Assembly: GCF_016916835.1 (NCBI RefSeq)
Contig: NZ_JAFFIX010000005.1
Coordinates: 62,001 to 126,000, forward strand
Length of the DNA: 64,000 nt
Reading direction: 5' to 3'
Origin: Actinacidiphila bryophytorum
GTDB taxonomy: Bacteria; Actinomycetota; Actinomycetes; Streptomycetales; Streptomycetaceae
The first letter of the stretch is position 1. Each line of letters begins with the position of its first letter. The notes under the pieces were generated by a model. It had not been told where the DNA came from. It saw only the letters and a list, made by a program, of their open reading frames with translations, and made no database searches. This document shows, piece by piece, positions 40,401 to 48,036 of this stretch. A program made the position numbers and the translations under genes.

Positions 40401-40489
40401 GTGTCCTGCGCCCGGTGGACGCGGGCCATGCCCCCGGCGCCGAGCAGCTCCTGCAGTTGGTAGCGCCCCGCGAAAAGCCCGTCCGTCAT
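37415..40489 (-). CDS. Ser/Thr protein kinase fused to an extracellular family-5 solute-binding domain
   Basis: The 1024-aa protein starts at ATG 40489. Residues ~9-275 are a PknB-type kinase with all key residues: Gly loop LLGAGGMARV, Lys39 in VAVKTLL, HRDVKPANV (135-143), DFG at 155-157, GTPSYMSPEQ. A Pro-rich linker spans ~285-415. One membrane helix lies at ~421-446 (WIAGVSGLAVAAVAATVTFV). Outside the cell, residues ~495-1024 form an SBP_bac_5 (oligopeptide/nickel-binding) domain: GTLQLAASSTEDGMLDPA, GYTWTFTLKSGVTFQDGTPI, DIKYGIERTFD, and QCRWAIEYAVDRSQI near the middle. No transporter genes are adjacent. It reads as a receptor kinase for a bound ligand, not a transporter part. Confidence 0.9.
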   Translation of the reverse strand: MTDGLFAGRYQLQELLGAGGMARVHRAQDTRMGRTVAVKTLLPELAGDPDARRRFAREAQAAGALNHPGIVTVHDQDEVRDGDDVVPYLVMEYVRGGTLAQLVRQQVYFAPERAVRITCDILDALAHAHRHGTVHRDVKPANVMVTTEGVVKVADFGIARVLDTDARLTTTGSAIGTPSYMSPEQINGAEVDARSDVYSVGCVLTELLTGRPPFTDGNPINLMYWHVHTPPPAPSARNPRVPAELDALVLTALAKDPADRHFDAAVFRDRLRNWLTVSGHSALLAGPAAPPADDRATRPLGSATGDPRATFGTGAGLPAAPSLQKPPTPAQPSTPPQPVPPQSTPPASTPPPATPPRANPFGAAPESTPPPSAPAEHPAYALRPQVPLPPPYHPGTPPPLNGPSGTGEFDPARRARRRWIAGVSGLAVAAVAATVTFVFVPLGSGKGGDDPTTPPTHPPTVTLAQDAALKMHGGKEGAGYGGGLDGVVKPSSKRGGTLQLAASSTEDGMLDPARTYSQPSWNVQRLYLRKLVDYAPKPGAAGRALMPDLATDTGRVSSDGYTWTFTLKSGVTFQDGTPITSQDIKYGIERTFDRTVFGTGPTYFVDLLDQGQNYPGPYKDTDPDKLGLHSIATPDKKTIVFTLSKPFADFRYVLAMSMAAPVPRDKDTGGGKDFQNKPVSSGPYEVKTFTDGSSLRLVRNSHWDPATDSIHSALPDEIDLRYYSSQEAVEDALLSGSADLDLNGETLSDGAETKLLNDPALKSRSDLVYNGATRYLTLQTGVAPFGNQQCRWAIEYAVDRSQIRAVLGGQYDGGDVATTMLPPVVDGYDPDATPFGYSDGTAYPTQAKQQLAACHKPNGFDVTLAGPSNSPRLEDAMLTIQHSLAAVGIRVKIVQVSTADYYATLTDPGKLKKAGWGMALTVWAADWPTGGGFLRTLVQPGNPNNYAGLNDSNLNGMVEKADTLTDPAAAAAQWKKVDAAVMSDSTMVPLVYARHLVYRGSRLTNAYEQQVLGGIDLTALGVQS

Positions 40490-40607
40490 CCCTGCCCCGC
40501 CCGCCTGTGTGCCCAGCGCCCACCGTGTCCCCCAGCGCCGAGCCGAGTCAGACCCGCGCCGACTCGTCAGGACCCTGGCGAGTCGCCGGTCTCGGGGGAA
40601 AGCCTAG

Positions 40608-40637
40608 AGGGCGGCGTCCGTGGTGCGACGCCGCCCT
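40608..40637 (-). terminator. hairpin terminator after the LAETG protein gene
   Basis: AGGGCGGCGTC (40608-40618) pairs perfectly with GACGCCGCCCT (40627-40637) around an 8-base loop, 55 bases past the stop of the minus-strand gene at 40692. Confidence 0.65.
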
Positions 40638-40691
40638 GGAGGCTTTCGTTCCCCCCTTGTGACCTTGCTACGGGTCTGTCTCCCTATGCCG

Positions 40692-41951
40692 TCAGTCCTG
40701 TGCGTCGGCGGCGGAGGCGGTCCTGCGGCGGCGGGCGGTCAGCAGGTACGTCGCCGCGCCCGCGGTCACCAGACCCGCGGCGCCGATCGCCAGGTAGGGC
40801 GTGGACGAACTCGCGCCCGTCTCGGCGAGGTTGCCGGTGTTCGGGGTGGTCTGGGTGACGGTGTCGGCGCCGCCGGAGGAGCCGCTGCCGCCGATGGCGG
40901 TGCCGCCCGCGGAGCCGCTGCCGCCGGAGGCGCCGGCCGCACCGCCGCCGTTGCCGCCGCCGGCCGCGGAACTGCCGGAGGTGGAGCCGCCGTTGCCGGA
41001 GCCGCCGGTGGTGGAGCCGCTGGTCGAGCCGGACGTGGAGCCGCTGGTGGAGCCGGACGTGGAGCCGCTGGTGGAGCCGGAGGTCGAACCGGACGTGGAG
41101 CCGCTGGTGGAGCCGGAGGTGGAACCGGAGGTCGACCCCGACGTCGACCCCGACGTCGACCCGGACGTCGAGCCCGAGGTCGACCCGGTGGTCGAACCGC
41201 CCGACGCCGAGCCGCCCTTGTGCGGTGTCGTGCAGGTGGCCTGCGCCAGCGTGACCTGGCCGCTGATCTCGGCCACACCCAGGCTCAGCGGGTTGAGGTG
41301 CACCCTGAGCTGCAGCGCGGTCGCGGCTGCCGACGCGGTGGTGGTCGAGGTCCTGGTGAGGTCCAGACTCACCCGGCCGACCCCCGGCACGGTGAGGTCC
41401 GTGGTGCCGACCGCGCCGAGCGTGATCCGCTGCCCGAGCACGGTCAGCCCGAGCAGCTCGGAGTGGGCGGTGGGCCGGTGCCCGGCCTCGCAGGTGGCCT
41501 TGGACGTGATGGTGTCGGCCTTGACCAGGGCGAGCAGCGGCAGGCCCGGCAGGTGGACCTCGGCGTGCGCGACGTTGGCGTAACCCTCCGCCTTCCCGGC
41601 GTCGGCGGTGGCGTTCGCGGTGGCCACGTCGGCCCGCAGGATGCTGATGCCGCGCCCGCCCTCCACACCGCTGCCGACCTTCACGGTGAGCGCGGTCTTG
41701 CGGGCGTCCGCGGGTGCGCGCACGTCGTTGAGCGACACGTTCACCGGGACGTCCACGCTCCGCCCGAGCAGCGAGAGGTCGAGGCCGGCCCGCAGCACGG
41801 CCGCACTGGAGGTGCCGCCGCCCGGTGCGCCGGCGGGCGCCGCCTGCACGGTGGGGGCGAAGGCGGCGGCACCTGCGGCGAGGGCGACGGCCGCGCCCGC
41901 GGCGGCGGCCGAACGGCGGGCGGGCAGACGGAAGTTGATGGTGCGGTACAC
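40692..41951 (-). CDS. SCO1860-family LAETG-anchored surface protein
   Basis: I start at GTG 41951 behind a G-rich site; a longer ATG frame at 42056 adds residues without signal character. The 419-aa protein has a signal peptide ending near residue 40 (FAPTVQAAPA). A globular domain of ~200 residues follows, with Cys pairs in KATCEAG and AQATCTT. Next come ~17 STSG-type repeats (residues ~250-317), a Gly/Ser-rich stalk, and LAETG at 375-379. A membrane helix and RRRR complete the sorting signal. LAETG is the class E sortase motif in Streptomyces. It follows the cob operon region as SCO1860 does in S. coelicolor. Confidence 0.9.
   Translation of the reverse strand: MYRTINFRLPARRSAAAAGAAVALAAGAAAFAPTVQAAPAGAPGGGTSSAAVLRAGLDLSLLGRSVDVPVNVSLNDVRAPADARKTALTVKVGSGVEGGRGISILRADVATANATADAGKAEGYANVAHAEVHLPGLPLLALVKADTITSKATCEAGHRPTAHSELLGLTVLGQRITLGAVGTTDLTVPGVGRVSLDLTRTSTTTASAAATALQLRVHLNPLSLGVAEISGQVTLAQATCTTPHKGGSASGGSTTGSTSGSTSGSTSGSTSGSTSGSTSGSTSGSTSGSTSGSTSGSTSGSTSGSTSGSTSGSTTGGSGNGGSTSGSSAAGGGNGGGAAGASGGSGSAGGTAIGGSGSSGGADTVTQTTPNTGNLAETGASSSTPYLAIGAAGLVTAGAATYLLTARRRRTASAADAQD
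40999..41200 (-). repeat. 12-base tandem repeats encoding STSG
   Basis: The units alternate GTGGAGCCGGAC, GTGGAGCCGCTG and GTCGACCCCGAC on the plus strand. Each encodes STSG on the minus strand, giving about 17 units inside the surface-protein gene. The base variation is mostly synonymous, so the repeat is kept for protein length rather than as recent DNA slippage. It is not a CRISPR array. Confidence 0.75.
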
Positions 41952-42334
41952 GGTGTGGGACCCCCACGGGTGAAGTCGGGTTCGACGGACTGCCCGGGCA
42001 GCGAAGTGGTGCTGGGGACAGCTGCCAGGGCTACTAGGGCAGCCATGTTTACGCACTGAGAGTGAATTCGCGGCTACGCGCCGCTAGTTCACCCATAAGG
42101 GTGGTTTCCGTGAGTATCTTCGAATTCCGCTGCACGGAAGTTCCCGTGCGTCACTCGTCCGGCAGGATCACGCCCGCACGCCCGTTGACGTGCCGGATCG
42201 CACGGCGGTGTCCAACGCGCCGCCACCGCGTGGCGTTACGGCCGCGTCAGCAGTGCGCCCGCGCACACGCGGCGGGCGGCGTACCGTACGGGCGAAGCCG
42301 CGCGGGTCCGCCGTACCGCCCTGCCGCCGTGAGG
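41952..42334. promoter_or_regulatory. non-coding region upstream of the LAETG gene with an imperfect 13-bp inverted repeat
   Basis: GTGAATTCGCGGC (42062-42074) and GCCGCTAGTTCAC (42080-42092) match as inverted repeats at 11 of 13 positions. Lying ~110 bases upstream of the start at 41951, this could be an operator for the surface protein or a processed end of the amidohydrolase transcript. The remainder of the 383 bases is less GC-rich in its left part and shows no gene. Confidence 0.45.
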
Positions 42335-43414
42335 TCAGGCCACCACCGCGCCGCGCAGGACGACGCGGCGCGGCGCCGCCAGCACCCGCACGTCCGCGCG
42401 CGGGTCGGAGCCGTAGACGACCAGGTCGGCCGGTGCGCCCTCGGTCAGGCCCGGGCGGCCGAGCCATTTGCGTGCCCCCCAGGTCGCCGCGGACAGGGCC
42501 GCCTCGACCGGCAGGCCCGCGGTCACCAACTCCCCGACCTCCGCGGCGACCATCCCGTGCGGGAGGCTGCCGCCGGCGTCCGTACCGGCGTAGACGGCGA
42601 TGCCGGCGTCGTGGGCGTTGCGTACGGTCTCGTACCTGCGGGCGTGCAGCCGCCTCAAGTGCTCGGCCCAGCGCGGGAACTTGGCCTCGCCACCGGCCGC
42701 GAGCCGGGGGAAGGTGGCGATGTTGACCAGCGTCGGCACGATCGCGACGCCGTGCTCGGCGAACAGCGGCACCGTCTCGTCGGTGAGCCCGGTGGCGTGC
42801 TCGATGCAGTCGATGCCGGCGGTCACGAGGTCGGCCAGCGAGTCCTCGGCGAAGCAGTGCGCGGTGACCCGGGCGCCCTCCTGGTGCGCGGCCGAAATCG
42901 CCTCCGCCAGCGCGCCCTTGGGCCAGCAGGGCGCCAGGTCGCCCTGCTCCCGGTCGATCCAGTCGCCGACCAGCTTGACCCAGCCGTCGCCGCGCCTGGC
43001 CTCCCGGCGCACGTAGGCGGTCAGGTCGCCGGGCTCGATCTCGTGGGCGTAGTTGCGGATGTAGCGGCGGGTGCGGGCGATGTGCCGGCCGGCCCTGATG
43101 ATCCGCGGCAGGTCGTCGCGCTCGTCGGTCCAGCGGGTGTCGCTGGGCGAACCCGCGTCCCGCAGCAGCAGCGCCCCCGCGTCCCGGTCGTTCAGTGCCT
43201 GCTTCTCCGCGGTGGCGCGGTCGACGGCCCCGTGCGCGTCGAGCCCGACGTGGCAGTGCGCGTCGACCAGGCCGGGCAGCGCCCAGCCCTCGACGGTGAC
43301 GGCCTCCGCGGCCGGCCGCCGGTAGCTGATCCGGCCGCCGACGACCCACAGCTCGTCGTGTACGTCGTCCGGTCCTGCCAGGATGCGGCCCTTGATGTGC
43401 AGTACGTCGCCCAT
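42335..43414 (-). CDS. amidohydrolase (imidazolonepropionase/prolidase-like)
   Basis: The 359-aa protein has the beta-sandwich plus TIM-barrel metal hydrolase pattern. LPGLVDAHCHVG carries ligands His53 and His55; DGWVKLVGDW supplies the likely bridging Lys; ARVTAHCF and CIEHATGL the further histidines; AVYAGTDAGGSLPHG the catalytic Asp. The C-terminal AALSAATWGARKWLG and LTEGAPADLVVY are the usual sandwich ending. Substrate unknown; cyclic amides, imides or dipeptides fit. It stands as a single gene 76 bases from the GlxA gene. Confidence 0.87.
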   Translation of the reverse strand: MGDVLHIKGRILAGPDDVHDELWVVGGRISYRRPAAEAVTVEGWALPGLVDAHCHVGLDAHGAVDRATAEKQALNDRDAGALLLRDAGSPSDTRWTDERDDLPRIIRAGRHIARTRRYIRNYAHEIEPGDLTAYVRREARRGDGWVKLVGDWIDREQGDLAPCWPKGALAEAISAAHQEGARVTAHCFAEDSLADLVTAGIDCIEHATGLTDETVPLFAEHGVAIVPTLVNIATFPRLAAGGEAKFPRWAEHLRRLHARRYETVRNAHDAGIAVYAGTDAGGSLPHGMVAAEVGELVTAGLPVEAALSAATWGARKWLGRPGLTEGAPADLVVYGSDPRADVRVLAAPRRVVLRGAVVA

Positions 43415-43490
43415 GACCGCACTGTACGAGGTCGGCGGCGCCTGACGCGGCCGCCCCGGGGTCCGCCCCCGGGCGCGCGGCTGATCCGGC

Positions 43491-44498
43491 TCACACCGCC
43501 GTGAGCCGGCTGAAGCTGCTGCGGTAGTCGCTGGGGGTCAGGCCGACCCGGCGCAGCAGGTGCTGGCGCAGCGAGTCCGCGGTGCCCAGGCCGCTGGCCC
43601 GCGCCACCTGGTCGACCGGCAGCGTGGTCGTCTCCAGCAACTCGCGTGCCCGCTCGACCCGTTGGTGCAGCAGCCACTGCAGGGGGCTGAGCCCGGTCTC
43701 GGCGTGGAAGCGCCGGGTCAGGGTGCGGACGCTGACCGCCGCGTGCCGGGCCAGGTCGGTCAGCGTGAGCGGCTGGTCGAGCCGGGTCATCGCCCACGCG
43801 CGGGTCTCGGCGAAGGACGTGCCGGTCTCGGCGGGCAGCGGCGTCTCGGTGAACTGCGCCTGGCCGCCGGGCCGTACGGGTGCCACCAGGGCGTACCGCG
43901 CCACGCTGTTGGCGACGGCGGCGCCGTAGTCGGTGCGGATGATGTGCAGGCACAGGTCGATGCCCGCGGCGTACCCCGACGACGTCACCATCTGCCCGTC
44001 CTGCACGAACAGCACGTCGGGCTGGACGTCCACCGCCGGGTAGCGGGCGGTGAGTTCCGTGGTGTACGTCCAGTAGGTGGTCGCCTTGCGGCCGTCCAGC
44101 AGGCCCGCCTCGGCCAGGAGGAAGGCGCCCGTGCAGATCGAGGCGACCCGCTTGCCCGCGGCGGCGGCGGTGCGCAGCGCGGCCAGCACCCGCGGGTCGG
44201 GCTCGGCCCGCGACCCCGTACCCGCCACGATCACCGTGTCGGCCCGCCCCACCGCGTCCAGCCCGCTGCGGATCACCACCTCCGCGCCGCCGCTGGTGCC
44301 GACGACGCCCGGCTGCGGGGTGCACAGCTCGACCTCGTACCCGGGGCCGCCGTCCACCTCGACCTTCGCGAAGAGCATCTCGGGGACGGCGAGGTTGAAC
44401 ATCGACACCGGTCGGCCCGCGATGACGGCGACGCGGTGGGGGGCGGTACGGGCTGTGCGGGCGTCGGGCGCGGGTGGTTCGGCGGGCGTGCTGGGCAT
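43491..44498 (-). CDS. GlxA family transcriptional regulator (DJ-1/PfpI plus AraC HTH)
   Basis: The 335-aa protein starts at ATG 44498 with GGAGG 8 bases upstream. Residues ~20-190 are a DJ-1/PfpI-like domain with Cys122 in ASICTGAFLLAEAGLLDG. Residues ~220-330 are an AraC-type double HTH (LTLTDLARHAAVSVRTLTRRF, given as ~237-257, and PVDQVARASGLGTADSLRQH). In Streptomyces, GlxA-type regulators link to AdpA-like control. It faces the DHA2 transporter gene across 71 bases, so that gene is a likely target. Confidence 0.88.
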   Translation of the reverse strand: MPSTPAEPPAPDARTARTAPHRVAVIAGRPVSMFNLAVPEMLFAKVEVDGGPGYEVELCTPQPGVVGTSGGAEVVIRSGLDAVGRADTVIVAGTGSRAEPDPRVLAALRTAAAAGKRVASICTGAFLLAEAGLLDGRKATTYWTYTTELTARYPAVDVQPDVLFVQDGQMVTSSGYAAGIDLCLHIIRTDYGAAVANSVARYALVAPVRPGGQAQFTETPLPAETGTSFAETRAWAMTRLDQPLTLTDLARHAAVSVRTLTRRFHAETGLSPLQWLLHQRVERARELLETTTLPVDQVARASGLGTADSLRQHLLRRVGLTPSDYRSSFSRLTAV

Positions 44499-44569
44499 GG
44501 CCAGAACCTCCGGGTGCTTGGCATTGCGGCCACTACTGTACGCGGCCGTGCCCGGCCAGGCTGGTGGGC

Positions 44570-45973
44570 ATGCCTCAGGACCTCACCGCACGTGCCGGGC
44601 GCCCCTCCCCCACCCGGGATGACGCGGCGGCCGCCGTGCCGCCGCCCGTGTCCGCCGGCCGCACCCTGGCCGCCGCACTGCTCGGCTTCTTCCTCATCAC
44701 CCTCGACGCCTCCGTCGTGAACGTGGCGCTCCCCGCCGTCGGCAGCGACCTGCACGGCGGGCTGTCCGCGCTGCAGTGGGTGGTCGACGGCTACACGCTG
44801 GCCTTCGCCGCGCTGATGCTGTCCACCGGCGCGCTGTCCGACCGGATCGGCGCCGGGCGGGCCTTCGCCTGGGGCGTCGCGGTCTTCGCGGCGGCCTCGT
44901 TGGCCTGCGGCGCGGCCCCCGGGCTCGGCGTGCTGATCGCGGCGAGGGTTCTGCAGGGTGCGGCTGCCGCGGTCGTGCTGCCGTCCTCGCTCGCCCTGGT
45001 CAGGCAGGCCTACCCCGACGCGGCCCGGCGGGCCAGGGCCATCTCCCTGTGGGCGGTGGGGGGTTCGTCGGCGATCGCGCTCGGCCCGGTCGCGGGTGGC
45101 GCACTGACCACGGCGTGGAATTGGCGCGGCATCTTCCTGGTGAACCTGCCCTTCGCCGTCCTGGCCCTGCTCCTCCCCGCCCGTTCGGCGGCCCGTTCCG
45201 AGCGCCGCCGGGCGCCGCTGGACGCCCCTGGCCAGCTCACCGCCGTGGTGGCGCTGGCCGCGCTGACCTTCGCGGTGGTCGAGGGCGGAAGCGCCGGGTG
45301 GGCGGCGGCGGGGGTCGCGGCCGTGGCGACCGCGGCCTTCTTCCTGATCGAGTCCCGGCACCCGCACCCGGTGGTGCCGCTCGGCCTGTTCCGCAACCGC
45401 GTCGTCGCCGTGTCGATCGCGGCGGGTTCCGCGCTCAGCGTCGGCTTCTTCGGGATGTTCTTCGTGCTCGGCCTGTTCTTCCAGGAGGTACGCGGCCAGT
45501 CCGCGCTCACCGCGGGCCTGATGTTCCTGCCCATGACCCTGCTGATCTCCACCGTCAACGTCATCTCGGGCCGGCTCACCACCCGTTACGGCCCGCGCCT
45601 GCCGATGCTCGCCGGCCAGCTGCTGATGGCCGCGGGCCTGCTCCTGCTGCTCCCCGTCGGCGCCGCCACCCCCGTCGCCCTGCTGGCCGCGGCGATGGTG
45701 CCGCTCGGGGTCGGCGGGGCGCTCGCGGTCCCTCCGCTGACGGCCGCGGCGATGGGCGCCGTCCCGGCGGAGCGCGCAGGCCTGGCGGCCGGCGTCCTCA
45801 ACGCGGGCCGCCAGGTCGCGGGCGGCCTGAGCGTGGCCCTCTTCGGCTCCCTGGTCGCCGACCAGGCCCACTTCCTGACGGGCATGCGCCGGAGCCTGCT
45901 GATCGCGGCGGCCCTGGTCACCCTGACCGCCCTGGCCACCGCGCTCGCCCTGCGGCCGGCCCGGACCACATGA
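44570..45973 (+). CDS. DHA2-family (EmrB/QacA-like) MFS drug exporter
   Basis: The 467-aa protein starts at ATG 44570. About fourteen hydrophobic helices fit the 14-TMS DHA2 group. Motifs: LDASVVNVALPAVGSDL in helix 1, LSDRIGAGRAF (motif A) after helix 2, RVLQGAAAAVVLPSSLALV near helix 4, and GPVAGGALTTAWNWRGIFLVN (cited as helix 5, motif C). It probably exports small toxic compounds with protons. The divergent GlxA-type regulator is the likely controller. Confidence 0.88.
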   Translation: MPQDLTARAGRPSPTRDDAAAAVPPPVSAGRTLAAALLGFFLITLDASVVNVALPAVGSDLHGGLSALQWVVDGYTLAFAALMLSTGALSDRIGAGRAFAWGVAVFAAASLACGAAPGLGVLIAARVLQGAAAAVVLPSSLALVRQAYPDAARRARAISLWAVGGSSAIALGPVAGGALTTAWNWRGIFLVNLPFAVLALLLPARSAARSERRRAPLDAPGQLTAVVALAALTFAVVEGGSAGWAAAGVAAVATAAFFLIESRHPHPVVPLGLFRNRVVAVSIAAGSALSVGFFGMFFVLGLFFQEVRGQSALTAGLMFLPMTLLISTVNVISGRLTTRYGPRLPMLAGQLLMAAGLLLLLPVGAATPVALLAAAMVPLGVGGALAVPPLTAAAMGAVPAERAGLAAGVLNAGRQVAGGLSVALFGSLVADQAHFLTGMRRSLLIAAALVTLTALATALALRPARTT

Positions 45974-46028
45974 GTCACAGAGCTGTCACAAGCCCGCGGC
46001 GCCGACCGCCCTCGGCCACGCTGGTGGG

Positions 46029-46373
46029 ATGCGACCACGACTCGTAGCTGTGACCTTCGCCGCCGCCCTCCTGGCCCTCACCGCCTGTTCGTCCGGCGGC
46101 GACGACGCGAAGCCCACCGATCCGACCCGGTTGGACGCCCCGGCCCGCCAGGCCTGCGACGACCTGGCCCACGGCCTCGCCTCGGCGAAGACGACGAGCG
46201 AGCAGCAGGCCCTGTACAAGAAGGTCGACACGTCGGCCCGGAAGTCCCACACGAACGGCATCGCGTCCGAGTCCAAGTCCCTGGGCGACGGAGTCGCAGG
46301 CGACACGGCCTACTGGCAGACCCACACCGACGCCCTGACCCGGGCCTGCGTCCAGGCGGGCTGGAAGCCCTGA
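46029..46373 (+). CDS. small lipoprotein of unknown function
   Basis: The 114-aa protein has a basic start, a hydrophobic stretch and the lipobox LLALTAC, so it is lipidated at Cys20 and outside the membrane. The mature part is charged with two further Cys (ACDDLAH and ACVQAGW) that could form one disulfide. The gene follows the MFS gene by 55 bases with its own promoter-like region. No family is recognised. Confidence 0.7.
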   Translation: MRPRLVAVTFAAALLALTACSSGGDDAKPTDPTRLDAPARQACDDLAHGLASAKTTSEQQALYKKVDTSARKSHTNGIASESKSLGDGVAGDTAYWQTHTDALTRACVQAGWKP

Positions 46374-46394
46374 CCCGGCGCCGCGTGCGGCGGC

Positions 46395-47909
46395 CTACGA
46401 CCGCACCCCGTCGACCCGCCTCGGCAGGGACAGGGGGTTGGACTCGCGGAGTTCCGCCGGGAGCAGGGCCGGGGGGGTGTCCTGGTAGGTGACGGGGCGG
46501 AGCCAGCGCTCGATCGCCGTGGCGCCGACCGACGTGGACGTGGAGGTCGTCGCCGGGTAGGGGCCGCCGTGGTGCTGGGCGGGGGCCACCGCGACGCCGG
46601 TCGGCCAGCCGTTGACCAGGACGCGGCCGGCGACCGCGGTCAGGCGGGACAGCAGGGTGGCCGCGGGGCCGTCCTCCTCGGCGGCTTCCGCCGTGCCGAG
46701 GTGGGCGGTCGCGGTGAGGTTGCCAGGGAGGCGGTCGAGGACCGCGGACAGCTCGGCCGCGGAGCCGTAGCGTACGACCACGGTCAGCGGGCCGAAGCAC
46801 TCCTCCAGGAGCAGGTCGGTCAGTTCGGCGGCCGGGACGGTGACGAAGCCGGGCCGTACCCCGGTCTCGCCCTCGCCTGCGGGCGCGACGGGCGCGGACA
46901 CGCCGGGGAGGGCCGCGCGGGCGGCGGCGCCGGCCAGGAAGTTGGTGCGCATGCGGGAGTCGAGGAGCACCCCGGGCGCCGCGGAGTCCGCCGCCCCGGT
47001 GAGCGCGGCGACCAGCCGGTCGCCGTCGGAGCCGGCGGGGGCGAGCACCAGGCCGGGCTTGGTGCAGAACTGCCCGACGCCGAGGGTGAAGGAACCCGCG
47101 AGCCCGGTGCCGATCTGCTCGGCCCGCTCGGCGGCGGCGGCCTCGGTGACGACGACCGGGTTGAGGCTGCCCAGTTCGCCGTAGAAGGGGATGGGCTGCG
47201 GGCGGGCCGCCGCGGCGTCGTAGAGGGCGCGTCCGCCGGGGACGGAGCCGGTGAAGCCCGCGGCGGCGACGGCGGGGTGGCGTACCAGCTCGACGCCGGC
47301 CTGGAAGCCGTGCAGCAGCACGACGGTGTCGGCGGGCAGGCCGACGGACTCGGCGGCGCCGCGCAGGAGCCCGGCGCACAGCGCGGAGGTGGCCGGGTGG
47401 TCGGGGTGGGCCTTGACGACGACGGGGCAGCCGGCGGCGAGCGCGCTTGCGGTGTCGCCGCCGGGGACGGAGAAGGCGAGCGGGAAGTTGCTTGCCGCGT
47501 AGACCGCGACGACGCCCAGCGGGATCTTCATCCGGCGCAGGTCGGGCCGCGGGATGGGCTGCGCGGCCGGGTCGGCGTGGTCGATGATCACGTCGAGGAA
47601 GGCGCCCTCGTCCACGACGTCGGCGAAGGCGCGCAGCTGGTAGGCGGTGCGGGCCAGCTCGCCCGTGAGTCGGGGGGCGCCCAGCGCGGTCTCGGCGTCG
47701 GCGGTGGCGACGACGTCGGCGGCGGATTCCTCCAGCGCCCCGGCGGCCGCCCGCAGCAGCCGGGAGCGTACGCTGCGGTCGGCGAGTGCGGGGATCGCGG
47801 CGGCTGCGGCGCGGACAGCGGCGTCGACGTCCTCCGCCGTGGCCTCGACGGCGACCTGCTCGCGCTGCTTCCCGGTACGGGGGTCGACGCTCCAGACTGG
47901 TACTGCCAC
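46395..47909 (-). CDS. alpha-ketoglutaric semialdehyde dehydrogenase (NADP-type aldehyde dehydrogenase)
   Basis: I start at GTG 47909 because GGAGG lies 8 bases upstream; GTG 47924 has no such site. The 504-aa protein is an aldehyde dehydrogenase: YAASNFPLAFSVPGGDTASALAAG, cited at ~135-158, is diagnostic for the KGSADH group; FTGSVPGG binds the cofactor; catalytic Glu in FYGELGSLNPVVV and nucleophile Cys in LGVGQFCTKPG. It oxidises alpha-ketoglutarate semialdehyde to alpha-ketoglutarate. The KDG dehydratase that makes its substrate is at 52815. An IclR regulator diverges from it. Confidence 0.88.
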   Translation of the reverse strand: MAVPVWSVDPRTGKQREQVAVEATAEDVDAAVRAAAAAIPALADRSVRSRLLRAAAGALEESAADVVATADAETALGAPRLTGELARTAYQLRAFADVVDEGAFLDVIIDHADPAAQPIPRPDLRRMKIPLGVVAVYAASNFPLAFSVPGGDTASALAAGCPVVVKAHPDHPATSALCAGLLRGAAESVGLPADTVVLLHGFQAGVELVRHPAVAAAGFTGSVPGGRALYDAAAARPQPIPFYGELGSLNPVVVTEAAAAERAEQIGTGLAGSFTLGVGQFCTKPGLVLAPAGSDGDRLVAALTGAADSAAPGVLLDSRMRTNFLAGAAARAALPGVSAPVAPAGEGETGVRPGFVTVPAAELTDLLLEECFGPLTVVVRYGSAAELSAVLDRLPGNLTATAHLGTAEAAEEDGPAATLLSRLTAVAGRVLVNGWPTGVAVAPAQHHGGPYPATTSTSTSVGATAIERWLRPVTYQDTPPALLPAELRESNPLSLPRRVDGVRS

Positions 47910-47948
47910 CGGAATAACCTCCACATTTCCGCACTCATACCGTCGTCA

Positions 47949-47982
47949 GTTCTATATACTGAACAACGTCTTCACATGTGAA
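47949..47982. promoter_or_regulatory. operator candidates between the KGSADH and IclR genes
   Basis: GTTCTATATACTGAAC (47949-47964) is an imperfect palindrome, and TTCACATGTGAA (47971-47982) is a perfect 12-base palindrome. Both lie in the AT-rich 127-base divergent promoter region. The first resembles sites at 53826 and 53921 before the other uronate genes, so it is the better IclR-site candidate. Confidence 0.55.
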
Positions 47983-48036
47983 TCTCAGGGGAGCCTACGT
48001 CCGGGCCTCCCGCGCGAACAAGAGGGGTCGAGCGCA

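Noticed and set aside
40999..41200. Regular short repeats considered as a CRISPR array
   Set aside because: The 12-base units are contiguous without spacers and encode STSG in frame within the surface protein.
40801..41583. Plus-strand frame with VEPDVEPLVEP repeats
   Set aside because: It is the reverse reading of the STSG repeat. The minus strand has signal peptide, LAETG motif and charged tail; the plus frame has none.
41952..42334. Possible small gene between amidohydrolase and LAETG gene
   Set aside because: Frames on both strands are Arg/Pro-rich, overlap the neighbouring genes and lack a ribosome site.
44570..45973. MFS protein as uronate importer for the nearby pathway
   Set aside because: Motifs A and C and the 14-helix layout fit drug export, and it faces a GlxA regulator rather than the IclR gene.
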